A DNA stretch of 14,873 bases. Origin: Ophiobolus disseminans. Taxonomy: Eukaryota > Ascomycota > Dothideomycetes > Pleosporales > Phaeosphaeriaceae. Positions 8,722-14,873 of this stretch are shown here, in pieces; the first letter of the stretch is position 1, and each line of letters begins with the position of its first letter. A program made the translations under genes and the position numbers. The DNA is taken from assembly GCA_010093685.1 (NCBI GenBank), contig MU006234.1:1094458-1109330 (forward strand), given 5' to 3'. The notes under the pieces were generated by a model. That model had not been told where the DNA came from. It ran no database searches and saw only the letters and a program-made list of their open reading frames with translations.

Positions 8722-8904
8722 TGTCAGTAGTACTAGGATAGAACATGTGGTGAATCGTGTTGTATTAGGACTACGGAAAGTGAGAGAAATATCTCTGCCG
8801 GCTAGCGTTGTGGGCGCTAAGCCCTCCACCTATTAGCCTGTGAGTGAGTGAGAGATGGGATGGAACCTGGGTCATATACCCTGAAGCCCACACAGTGGCT
8901 GACA
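8722..8904 (-). repeat. Copia 5' LTR (element orientation)
   Basis: This is the 183-bp partner of 5943-6125, with the same TGTCAG/CTGACA termini, followed by the ggtag duplication. It would hold the element promoter, reading leftwards. Confidence 0.93.
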
Positions 8905-8909
8905 GGTAG
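8905..8909. repeat. Target-site duplication, right (ggtag)
   Basis: The ggtag here is identical to 5938-5942 and flanks the copia element. Confidence 0.9.
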
Positions 8910-9059
8910 AACAAGCTGCCGTGTATCCGTATTGACTGCCAGCTAGAGGGAACTTTTCTTTTTTCTACAACTCTCCTACCTCTTTGTATTGCTTTAGTTA
9001 ATCAGGTCCTTACGTGTATTATTCTACGATACTCTTCTAGCCTCCCTAGTAGACTAACT

Positions 9060-9653
9060 ATGCTATCAAGCTATCGAGCGCAAATCACTACTGGGATAGT
9101 AATAGCGTGTACCGCTATCGCTCTTCTCTTTGCAGCAGTTGTCTTCTGCCTAGCAAGCTACCGCCAACAACGCATTATTGTTAGGAATAGGGCAGTTCTA
9201 CTGAAAGCCACTCAAAGACAAAAACTAAGTCTAGGTAGGCGGCTATAACAGCAATCTCGTGTTTTAGCAAGCGCGTGCTAACTGTGTGCAGACTATTCTT
9301 TCTACTTCCAATCTCTGCCAAAAGGACCCAAGACCTCTCATTGTGGCCGAGCGCAGCATAATCTATGCTCCCTAGCAATGTCTCCTACTACGCCTGACTG
9401 GCTAGCTCAACCGCTAATAGCTCTACTGCTTCCTCTGCGAACTACCAATTCTGTATATTCTAGAGAAGCAACACGCCCCGTATAAGTCTTACGGCCTTGT
9501 ATAGGTAGAGATAGAGTACAGCTATCTCGTTCTTTGGCGTGCTACTCCCCCTCAAGCTACTCCTTATCCAACTTTAGGGATTCCTCTGCTACGTTATTTG
9601 AGGAGAACATTAGGCCAGTTAGCTTTAAGATATACAGAGGCGTACAAAAATGA
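9060..9653 (+). pseudogene. Decayed single-pass membrane protein gene
   Basis: An ATG at 9060 follows a CT-rich leader (8945-9050). The first 62 codons encode one strong membrane helix (residues about 11-34, GIVIACTAIALLFAAVVFCL) with a basic flank (QQRIIVRNRAVLLK). The same frame then goes on to TGA 9651-9653, broken only by three TAA codons (9246, 9279, 9483), each of which a CAA (Gln) to TAA change would explain. The region after the helix is rich in Ser, Arg and Pro. I do not recognise the family. Either a real 62-residue membrane peptide, or a roughly 197-residue type II/III membrane protein inactivated by RIP leaking from the adjacent copia element, would fit; I favour the second. Confidence 0.4.
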
Positions 9654-10042
9654 ATAGGTTGCTATAACGCTTCTGCATATAATCCCTCGATTACCTAAAA
9701 AAGCGCTGTTACTGCTTAAAAGTGCTTCTAGCCTTGACTTTACTAGACAGACTCTTAACAGGCGTGCGATAGTTTGACAGCTTATATATTCGTAGGTAGA
9801 TATAGGGCAATATATGCAACGAATCCCGCGCTAGAAGCTGCGGCTTTCGTCGGCACTGCTATATCTCCTACCGAGCATACGTTCTGCTTTGCTGTTCGAA
9901 TTCCTCCAAAATACACGCATTTGTCTGCTGAACAACGCTTAGATAGTAGGTATGAAAGCCAGCGTTAGGCGGTAAACAGCCTCCGACTTTTCGCACAGTA
10001 GCCACCACGGAATAGTGTAACGGGCTGAGCCCCGAGTCACAT

Positions 10043-10063
10043 GACTAGGCTGCTAGCCTAGTC
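10043..10063. repeat. Perfect 9-bp inverted repeat
   Basis: GACTAGGCT and AGCCTAGTC are separated by gct. A second small hairpin (cgggctgagccccg) lies just to the left. Both fall about 215 bp beyond the stop of the F-box gene; the role is unknown. Confidence 0.6.
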
Positions 10064-10240
10064 GCTTCCCCGCCGCCAAGAGCACACGGGCCGCGCATCA
10101 ACCCTCAACAAGTAGGATAGCTGCACACTCTTCCTTTTCTCTTCATCTCGACTGTAAATAGCATCTGGGTTAGGTAGCTGGAATACAGTGCCTACAGACC
10201 GTTCACAAATAGAATAATTAGCGTTTCTAAAGTAATGCAT
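10058..10240 (-). CDS. Small hypothetical ORF, 60 residues
   Basis: An ATG-initiated minus-strand ORF starts 37 nt beyond the stop of the F-box gene on the same strand. It is hydrophilic (SRDEEKRKSVQLSYLL) with two cysteines, no signal peptide and no membrane helix. It may simply lie in the 3' UTR of the F-box transcript. No family is recognised and it is weakly supported. Confidence 0.15.
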   Translation of the reverse strand: MHYFRNANYSICERSVGTVFQLPNPDAIYSRDEEKRKSVQLSYLLRVDARPVCSWRRGSD

Positions 10241-10277
10241 CTCACTGCATGCGACTCCTATTCCCCGAGAACTCGTG

Positions 10278-11543
10278 TTAGTCGGTGTAGTACTCTTTGC
10301 CCTTCATAGCTAACTGATACCGGCCCCATAGAGCAGTCTCTTTAGCAGGCTTACTACAAGCGTATAGAGGATCGTGCTCTATCTGCTCAAGAAATGCATG
10401 CTCTATAGCACGCTGCTGCTCACTGCCATCTACCCCCCACTGTGCTCGCATGAGTTCAATTGCGTCCCAACGACCTCTTTGATATGTGCGCTGTATCTCT
10501 TCCTTATGTTCAGCCCATTGGATGGCAAACTCACGAGGGATTTCCGCCTTATCATGGTGAGCGCTAAACTCATCTGCATGAGCAGGCCATTGGCCTGGCA
10601 GAGTGAAGTATGCAGGACACGTTGGCTCTGGGCAGTTGAAGGGGTGGTACTCTCCCCCAAAATGGTATTTCTCAACCACTTCAATGCGCAGTAGAGCAAG
10701 GGCCCACATTCGGTGCAAGTAGAGCGATAGCGCGTAATCCACACGCTGGAATTCTCCTACTAGCCCCCGGAACTCCTTGAGAGGAAGGAGAATAATTTGT
10801 CGTGTCCATTCTAGATCAAGTATAGGCCAATGAATGGTTTTGCCGTTGTTCGTATGAGACTTCTTAACTAGGTGCCGCTTGACAGTTGCTCCATCTAGGG
10901 AAGTACGCTGGAGGTAGGAAGCAGACACGCTTATAGTAGCTGGACACTTTTGAACTAGCACTTTGTGCACCTCTTGCATGGCGCGTCTCTTGTGGCTTTC
11001 GCTTACTACGACGTGCGTTAAGCGTGGGCACATAGTAGTAAGCATGTGCCAGAGGCCCTTGATCTGCTCGTCCACCGTCCTGGATGGTTGCTCTCCGTCG
11101 TACAAGAGTTTGCGCTCGCCATCTATCCAATTGTTGGAAAAGGAATCCACTGTAGTAAAGTGGATCTCAAGCCGCTGTACGTTGCGTAGAAAGTCTACAG
11201 CATACAATGTATGGCCGGTAAACCCTCCTGCTAGTAACCATTCGCCGCTGACTTGATACCATGCGTTTCTATTTGACCAGAACAGCTGTTGAGCCTCCTT
11301 TCGCGTAACGGACGATGTGTGCATAAGCTGAAAAAGCGTAGCTTTGTCACAGAAGCGAATAACACGTAGCTGTAGTTCGCGAGGAAGACAGGTGAAAGGC
11401 GAAAAGACTGCAGTTGTAGTGTGCGTTGTGTCGTGTTGTACATGGTGTGCAAATGGAACGCATGTTTCTCCTCCTGCGGTAGCAAATCGATTCCAGTTGA
11501 GCGGCTCCGTGCAGAAGTTCCTTGAAGCTGCAAACATAGTCAC
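10278..11543 (-). CDS. F-box-like protein with C-terminal C2H2-like finger
   Basis: The ORF is an intact single exon of 421 residues with ATG start and TAA stop. Residues about 48-92 form an F-box-like motif (FTCLPRELQLRVIRFCD, then LFQLMHTSSVTRKEAQQLFW). In eukaryotes this motif binds Skp1 and makes the protein a substrate receptor of SCF ubiquitin ligases. The middle part (about 95-290) is the mixed helix/strand region found in fungal proteins of this type (FTGHTLYAVDFLRNVQRLEIHF). Residues 304-330 hold C304, C309, H322 and H329/330 in C-x4-C-x12-H-x6-H spacing, a possible zinc finger. There is no signal peptide, so it acts inside the cell. It is divergent from the secreted-protein gene at 12098, with about 550 bp between the starts. 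The substrate is unknown. Codon use is normal and there is no RIP damage. Confidence 0.8.
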   Translation of the reverse strand: MTMFAASRNFCTEPLNWNRFATAGGETCVPFAHHVQHDTTHTTTAVFSPFTCLPRELQLRVIRFCDKATLFQLMHTSSVTRKEAQQLFWSNRNAWYQVSGEWLLAGGFTGHTLYAVDFLRNVQRLEIHFTTVDSFSNNWIDGERKLLYDGEQPSRTVDEQIKGLWHMLTTMCPRLTHVVVSESHKRRAMQEVHKVLVQKCPATISVSASYLQRTSLDGATVKRHLVKKSHTNNGKTIHWPILDLEWTRQIILLPLKEFRGLVGEFQRVDYALSLYLHRMWALALLRIEVVEKYHFGGEYHPFNCPEPTCPAYFTLPGQWPAHADEFSAHHDKAEIPREFAIQWAEHKEEIQRTYQRGRWDAIELMRAQWGVDGSEQQRAIEHAFLEQIEHDPLYACSKPAKETALWGRYQLAMKGKEYYTD

Positions 11544-12097
11544 CTGCTCTCTGTCTCTTTTTTGTCAATCGTGTGTGCGTGTGTGCGATAGATTTTTGTT
11601 AGGGTACGGTAGAGGCGAAAAGGCGCGTTGTGGCAACTACAGTAGTAAAAGAAGGCACGATTCAACGCTACTCTACCGGTAACCGAGCGGTAACCGAGCG
11701 CTCACTTACGTAATTTCTATTCCTCGCTAACGTGAACACGTGCTTGGTAGGCACAGGCACCATAAGCGCCAACGAAAAAGAAGGTTTGATATGAAACCAG
11801 GTGTGCCTTGCACGGCGTAGGGGATTGCTCTGCTGCTTAGCGGCGTAGCATCCCGCCTCCTCCGTGTTGCCGTAGCCGTTATGATGGTATGCAAAGCCAC
11901 CTGCAGCGCAAGTGCTCTCCAAATTCTGTATATAAAAGTAGCCAGCCTAGTATGCAAAGAAGGTTATCTTCCTATCTATACTCGCCTTGCTTCAGTCTCG
12001 TCTTTGCTTAGCCTACTACGGATACAACGCCTTCTGCACATACATACATACATACAACAAGTACCCAGGAGATCCCCACCCTAGCACTTCCTACACT
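11544..12097. promoter_or_regulatory. Divergent intergenic promoter region
   Basis: This region serves the F-box gene (leftward) and the secreted-protein gene (rightward). It holds a gt/gc-rich run at about 11571-11587, a tandem 11-bp duplication cggtaaccgag (11677-11687 and 11688-11698), a TATA box at 11929-11937, and a CATA microsatellite at 12038-12057 inside the probable rightward 5' UTR. No gene is supported here. Confidence 0.6.
11929..11937 (+). promoter_or_regulatory. TATA box of the secreted deaminase-like gene
   Basis: The sequence tatataaaa lies about 160 nt before the ATG at 12098. A start site about 30 nt downstream would give a leader of about 130-140 nt containing the CATA repeat. 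Confidence 0.6.
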
Positions 12098-12835
12098 ATG
12101 CAATTTTCTGTTACTCAAGCACTCTTCTGCTTGCTTAGCTTAAGTCCGGCTATCTGCTCCGCAAAGCCGTACGCTCGACATTCCGCGCCAGCAACGTTAA
12201 ACGCGCTCAATTCTTCAGACAGCGACGTAACAAACGGCTATCATGGTCCTGCTGCCAACCAACACACTCCGTGGATCAAGCGAGTTCCTGCGCCACCAGT
12301 TGTCCTAAGCAAAAAGCCCCAGTGGGGTGACACGTGGTTTGGCTATGTGCAAGAGCCACCTAATTCTGGTTGGACAGCAGGCACGATTAGGACTATGACA
12401 CAAGACGCTCACGAATCACGTAAATCCCAGCATCCAGACAGATTTGTTATAGCAGCCGTGTGGGTTCCGGACGTTGGGGTTTGGTTTGGAAGTACAGTTC
12501 AAGGCGTAGGACATAATACTATGAAAGCCCAAGCCCCACTTCTTGCTCCACGATTATGGGCCGAGATTAAAGATAGGAAATTGACTGGCCTGTCTCAGTC
12601 ACCAAACCCCGCCTTGTTCCATGCAGAGGACGCTGTTTTATTCTGGCGTGAGTCGGGACAGGGGCATGGTGCCCAACTAGACCCATACTCCTGTGGAACT
12701 CAAATGTACATCTACGGCTTCCGAGGCCCAACTGAACAACCAAAAAGACTCGACCCGTGCGGCGGCGATCAGGCTAGCATTAAACCTAGTTGCTATGAGG
12801 TAGTGCGCCCAGGCCTGGACCTTATTCTCATATAG
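12098..12835 (+). CDS. Secreted deaminase-fold-like protein, candidate effector
   Basis: The ORF is 245 residues and intronless. ATG 12098 is chosen because the frame upstream offers only TTG, it has A at -3, and it begins a signal peptide (residues 1-22, ALFCLLSLSPAICSA). A propeptide-like segment ends in WIKR (59-62), a good Kex2 site. The core (about 75-245) shows two hydrophobic strands (FVIAAVWV, VGVWFGSTVQ), a helix opening with FHAEDAVLFWRES (HAE 175-177), a strand (QMYIYGF), then DPCGG (C221), PSC (C232), a short helix and a final strand LDLILI. The order strand hairpin, HAE helix, strand, PC...C helix, strand is that of the cytidine-deaminase-like fold, where His and two Cys hold zinc and Glu shuttles the proton. 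The PC-to-C spacing (10 residues between) is wider than the usual PCxxC, so zinc deaminase function is inferred; alternatively C221-C232 is a disulfide. It sits in transposon-rich DNA. Confidence 0.75.
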   Translation: MQFSVTQALFCLLSLSPAICSAKPYARHSAPATLNALNSSDSDVTNGYHGPAANQHTPWIKRVPAPPVVLSKKPQWGDTWFGYVQEPPNSGWTAGTIRTMTQDAHESRKSQHPDRFVIAAVWVPDVGVWFGSTVQGVGHNTMKAQAPLLAPRLWAEIKDRKLTGLSQSPNPALFHAEDAVLFWRESGQGHGAQLDPYSCGTQMYIYGFRGPTEQPKRLDPCGGDQASIKPSCYEVVRPGLDLILI

Positions 12836-12903
12836 TAGATTAACAATAGTACATCAAATCAGACTGGGGTTAGGGTGCGCGTCTGCTGTATTTGTGTTTT
12901 AGT

Positions 12904-12909
12904 AATAAA
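12904..12909 (+). promoter_or_regulatory. Polyadenylation signal AATAAA
   Basis: A canonical AATAAA lies 69 nt after the TAG of the deaminase-like gene, a plausible 3'-end signal for its mRNA. Confidence 0.5.
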
Positions 12910-12928
12910 CAATGTGTTAACCGTGGCT

Positions 12929-13065
12929 CTCTGTTCGGTGTTTGACAGCGCGCCAACTACGCCTCTATTTGGTGTTTGGCAATGCGCCTACTGTGCCTCT
13001 GTTCGGTATCCGTCGACGCGCCCACTGCGCCTCTGTTTGAGTATTTGACTATGTGCCTACTGTGC
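12929..13065. repeat. 34-bp degenerate tandem repeat, four copies
   Basis: Units begin at 12929, 12963, 12997 and 13031 with ctctgttcgg or a variant and end in cgcctactgtgc-like sequence. The first three are exactly 34 bp, the last 35. They lie just after the poly(A) signal of the deaminase-like gene. No coding or hairpin function is evident. Confidence 0.8.
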
Positions 13066-13437
13066 CGTTCGCTCCATGTTTGCCTTGTGTGCGCTATTCA
13101 AACAACTGCTTAGTGGATTTGCCGTGTGTGCTAGAGATGAAGGGTTTTAGCGTAGGTACTTGAATACGTCCATATAAAGCAATGATACCTGCAAGATGAA
13201 AATGGTGCAAGCAACTTCTTTCTTACGCTACTCTCTGTCACAGGCTATGCCTCATAATAAGGCTATGCCTTGTCTGGCTGTTCGGCCCGATTACTTCGGC
13301 CTCACATTATTATACGAAGGATTGCAGTGCAATCCTTTGCTTTGCCTGCAAAATATTTAGCGTGAGCACAGACAGTCGAGTGCAATCCTTTGCTTTTTCG
13401 AAGTGCAATCCTTTGCCCTTCCTATGCTTAATAATTG
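13066..13437. other. Intergenic with short dispersed repeats
   Basis: No convincing gene is present. The region contains a TATA-like catataaag (about 13171), a repeated aggctatgcc, a perfect palindrome at 13317-13337, and three copies of agtgcaatcctttgc. It may be the end of an old mobile element, but no terminal inverted repeat pair or target duplication was found. Confidence 0.5.
13317..13416. repeat. agtgcaatcctttgc motif, three copies, one in a palindrome
   Basis: Exact 15-bp copies lie at 13326-13340, 13379-13393 and 13402-13416. The first overlaps a perfect palindrome, aaggattgca-g-tgcaatcctt (13317-13337), so the motif there occurs on both strands. Confidence 0.85.
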
Positions 13438-13674
13438 ATGCAATTTTTGTGGTATGTGCAAAAAGTGCGCGGCAAAAATACTCTCAAAATTGGCAATAAA
13501 ACAAGATGGGTTAGGCGCAGAAAGTGCGCGCAAAGTTTAGGTATTGATGTTCCTCAATGTTGGCAAACACATATCAATAAGAGCTTTAGCACTACTAACG
13601 CGAAGAGCGCAGGTACAGAATATAGGTATATATGCTATTGGCTTAAAGAGGTTTGCACAGCTCCATCAAGGTAA
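13438..13674 (+). CDS. Small hypothetical basic protein, 78 residues
   Basis: The ATG-initiated ORF ends in TAA. The product is basic in its first half (KTRWVRRRKCAQ) and has Cys/Trp/Tyr-rich stretches later (YRYICYWLKEVC). An internal DNA similarity (aaaagtgcgcggc and agaaagtgcgcgc) suggests it is partly repeat-derived. It converges on the decayed gene at 13676, with no room for separate 3' ends. No family is recognised; it may be a fragment of a mobile element. Confidence 0.2.
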   Translation: MQFLWYVQKVRGKNTLKIGNKTRWVRRRKCAQSLGIDVPQCWQTHINKSFSTTNAKSAGTEYRYICYWLKEVCTAPSR

Positions 13675-13675
13675 G

Positions 13676-14873
13676 CTAGCGCAGTGGTCGGACTGACGCA
13701 GTACTTCTTGACACCCTCTTATGCTGTGCAGGCTCTAGCTCGTCCGCGCTGTCGCTGCTGGCCTCGCTATCCTCAACCTCTTCTATCTGCGTCCGGGGTT
13801 CTGAGTCGCTCACCTTGATGCAGAGCATCTCCCTCTTGCTGATCGAGCCACCCGCAATGCCCTCTGAGCCCAGCCATGCATCTAGCGCTCTGCTTGCGTC
13901 ATGCGCTGTAGGATTAACCTTAGTCACTAGCTCCAGCCAGATTTGCCACGGCCCAAGACGAATGTCACTCTCTACCTAGTTTGTTGAAACGCCGTTGTAA
14001 GGCATCAAGCAAAGGATGCTCCAGCCAAGTGCTTTGGCCGCTTCATACCACCGTGTCGCCCAGCTCAGCCGCTTCCTGAATCTCTGCCTCTCACTGGGCG
14101 TCTCTGGGAGAGAGAGTAGTTGCAGCAACGCATTGATGGCCTCGCTACTAATCTTGCCCTTTCTGTACCAGTTGTGGGTAGTATTGTTGCTGGACGCTGC
14201 ATCTGCCATTTTAATCTCATCTACCTTGCCGGCGTACGCCTGGCCTAAGAACGCCATAGCCTAGCGATATTTGATATGGAACACATCTATCTCCTGTTTG
14301 TAGCGGTCGCAAAACTCCCACGCGGCAGAGATAACATTCTAGTGCATGGCAGCAAGCCAGCTCTGCGACAACCGACAGCTATTGCGGCTAGAAGAGAGCA
14401 AGCGAATTGCCAAAGGCTCCTGTGCAGCAAAGGGCGTCCCGTGCTTTCGCTAACTCTAGAAGAACGCAGCGGCTAAGGCCTAGGACGTGGGATTGCCAAC
14501 TAGTGTTGCCTTCTCTAACATACTACAAGCTGTAGCATAGGGCGAGTTGACACTGTGGATGAAGGGCTCATTATTGACGTTCTGTTTAATAATCCTCTCC
14601 ATATGAACACCCTCAACTATGCCCCCGGGGGCCATGGTTGAGCGATCCTGATTGGCTGCAGCGCTAGCGCGGGGGCATAGTTGAGGGGGCATAGTTGCGC
14701 GAAACCCTCCACCTCTGCACAGGCTACCTACGCGCCTCTACTATCGCTGCAACCTCGCGCTGCGCCTCCTCTACCTTTTCTACCTCTCTCTACAATGCAG
14801 GGAGAAAGCGCATTTGCCTACATGGCTCTATACAGCGTGCTTGTATGCTGTGAGCATGGCTGCGCTATCTACG
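13676..14873 (-). pseudogene. Unrecognised decayed gene with acidic C-terminus
   Basis: One minus-strand frame runs from about 14692 to 13676, interrupted only by TAG codons (plus 14480, 14456, 14450, 14339, 14261, 13976), all explicable as Gln or Trp codons hit by C-to-T or G-to-A changes. The readable parts are a helical middle (WYRKGKISSEAINALLQLL, ERQRFRKRLSWATRWYEAAK), a conserved-looking patch (LGPWQIWLELV), and an acidic serine tail (EEVEDSEASSDSADELEP). Further upstream, in another frame (about 14730-14800), the coil-like REVEKVEEAQREVAAIVEAR suggests the same gene continues leftwards of its break and off the window. The frame change coincides with the foldback insertion at 14610-14697. 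Repeat-associated hypothetical proteins of this kind are common in Dothideomycetes; the function is unknown. Confidence 0.5.
14610..14697. repeat. Small foldback (inverted-repeat) insertion
   Basis: The left arm CCCTCAACTATGCCCCCG (14610-14627) and right arm CGGGGGCATAGTTGAGGG (14670-14687) are perfect 18-bp inverted repeats around a 42-bp core. A second, imperfect copy of the right arm (gggggccatggttgag, 14627-14642) abuts the left arm, making a near-palindrome, and a partial third copy (gggggcatagttg) follows to 14697. It resembles a very small MITE or foldback element inside the decayed gene. A target duplication is not clear. Confidence 0.7.

Larger units (their letters stand above)
5943..8904 (-). 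mobile_element. Copia LTR retrotransposon, complete ends, internal deletion
   Basis: A 2962-bp element is bounded by two 183-bp LTRs with TGTCAG/CTGACA termini and a perfect ggtag target duplication. It is transcribed on the minus strand. The internal part holds gag, a CCHC knuckle, the protease motif, a pre-integrase segment and the end of RNase H. The integrase core and nearly all of reverse transcriptase are missing, so it is shorter than the roughly 5 kb of autonomous copia elements. The LTRs differ at about 5 of 183 positions (four of them transitions), so insertion is fairly recent, though RIP may have added changes. It could move only if supplied with enzymes in trans. Confidence 0.93.
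9654..10277. other. Intergenic with gene debris
   Basis: The frame of the decayed membrane gene opens again at about 9774-9968 (TEHTFCFAVRIPPKY), which could be a former second exon after an AT-rich stretch dense in stops (9690-9765), but no clean splice pair was found. A perfect hairpin lies at 10043-10063. A 60-codon minus-strand ORF (10058-10240) is listed separately. Confidence 0.35.

Noticed and set aside
11987..12097. N-terminal extension of the secreted deaminase-like protein
   Set aside because: The frame is open but lacks an ATG upstream of 12098, contains the CATA microsatellite, and would bury the signal peptide.
13283..13302. Helitron-like 3' hairpin (ggcccgattacttcggcc)
   Set aside because: The stem is only about 4 bp and no CTRR end or Rep/helicase gene is present.
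13196..13360. 54-codon ORF shortly after a TATA-like sequence
   Set aside because: The leader would be almost absent, the product has no recognisable feature, and it runs through the repeated palindrome.

Overview
The window looks like a transposon-rich, accessory stretch of a filamentous ascomycete chromosome, most likely Dothideomycetes (Pleosporales-like). The evidence is a fungal chromovirus, a fungal hAT element, a fungal copia element, a single-exon F-box gene of a type I associate with expanded Pleosporales families, TATA-box/CT-rich promoters, and mutation that resembles RIP (repeat-induced point mutation). The RIP-like signs are in-frame TAG/TAA at Gln and Trp positions, Cys/His to Tyr, Glu to Lys and Met to Ile. 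No bacterial signals, rRNA, tRNA or CRISPR array were seen. The assignment below ascomycete level is inference.

Layout. 1-1873: the 3' end of a decayed Ty3/gypsy chromovirus (integrase, GPY/F-like region, chromodomain, polypurine tract, 3' LTR), entering from outside the window. 1874-about 4600: a hAT transposase pseudogene in one unbroken frame with many nonsense codons; the gypsy LTR ends 19 bp before its mutated start codon, so the retroelement probably landed in the hAT 5' leader. 4684-5259 (-): a small secreted protein with Pro-Lys-Ala-Ser hexapeptide repeats and its own TATA box. 5943-8904: a complete but internally deleted copia element (-) with 183-bp LTRs, a perfect 5-bp target duplication, PPT, and a primer site resembling the initiator tRNA anticodon arm. 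9060-9653: a decayed single-pass membrane protein gene. 10278-11543 (-): an intact F-box-like protein with a C2H2-like finger. 12098-12835 (+): an intact secreted protein, divergent from the F-box gene, with a plausible Kex2 site and a deaminase-like arrangement (HAE ... PC ... PSC). 12929-13420: a 34-bp tandem array and a 15-bp repeated motif. 13676-14873 (-): an unrecognised decayed gene carrying a small foldback insertion.

How it fits together. The intact genes (repeat protein, F-box protein, secreted deaminase-like protein) sit as islands between dead repeats, the setting in which plant-associated fungi often keep effector candidates. The strongest candidate for something new is the secreted deaminase-like protein at 12098-12835. 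The catalytic assignment is an inference from motif order and predicted strand/helix pattern, and needs a profile or structure search. No multi-gene defence or biosynthetic system is evident.
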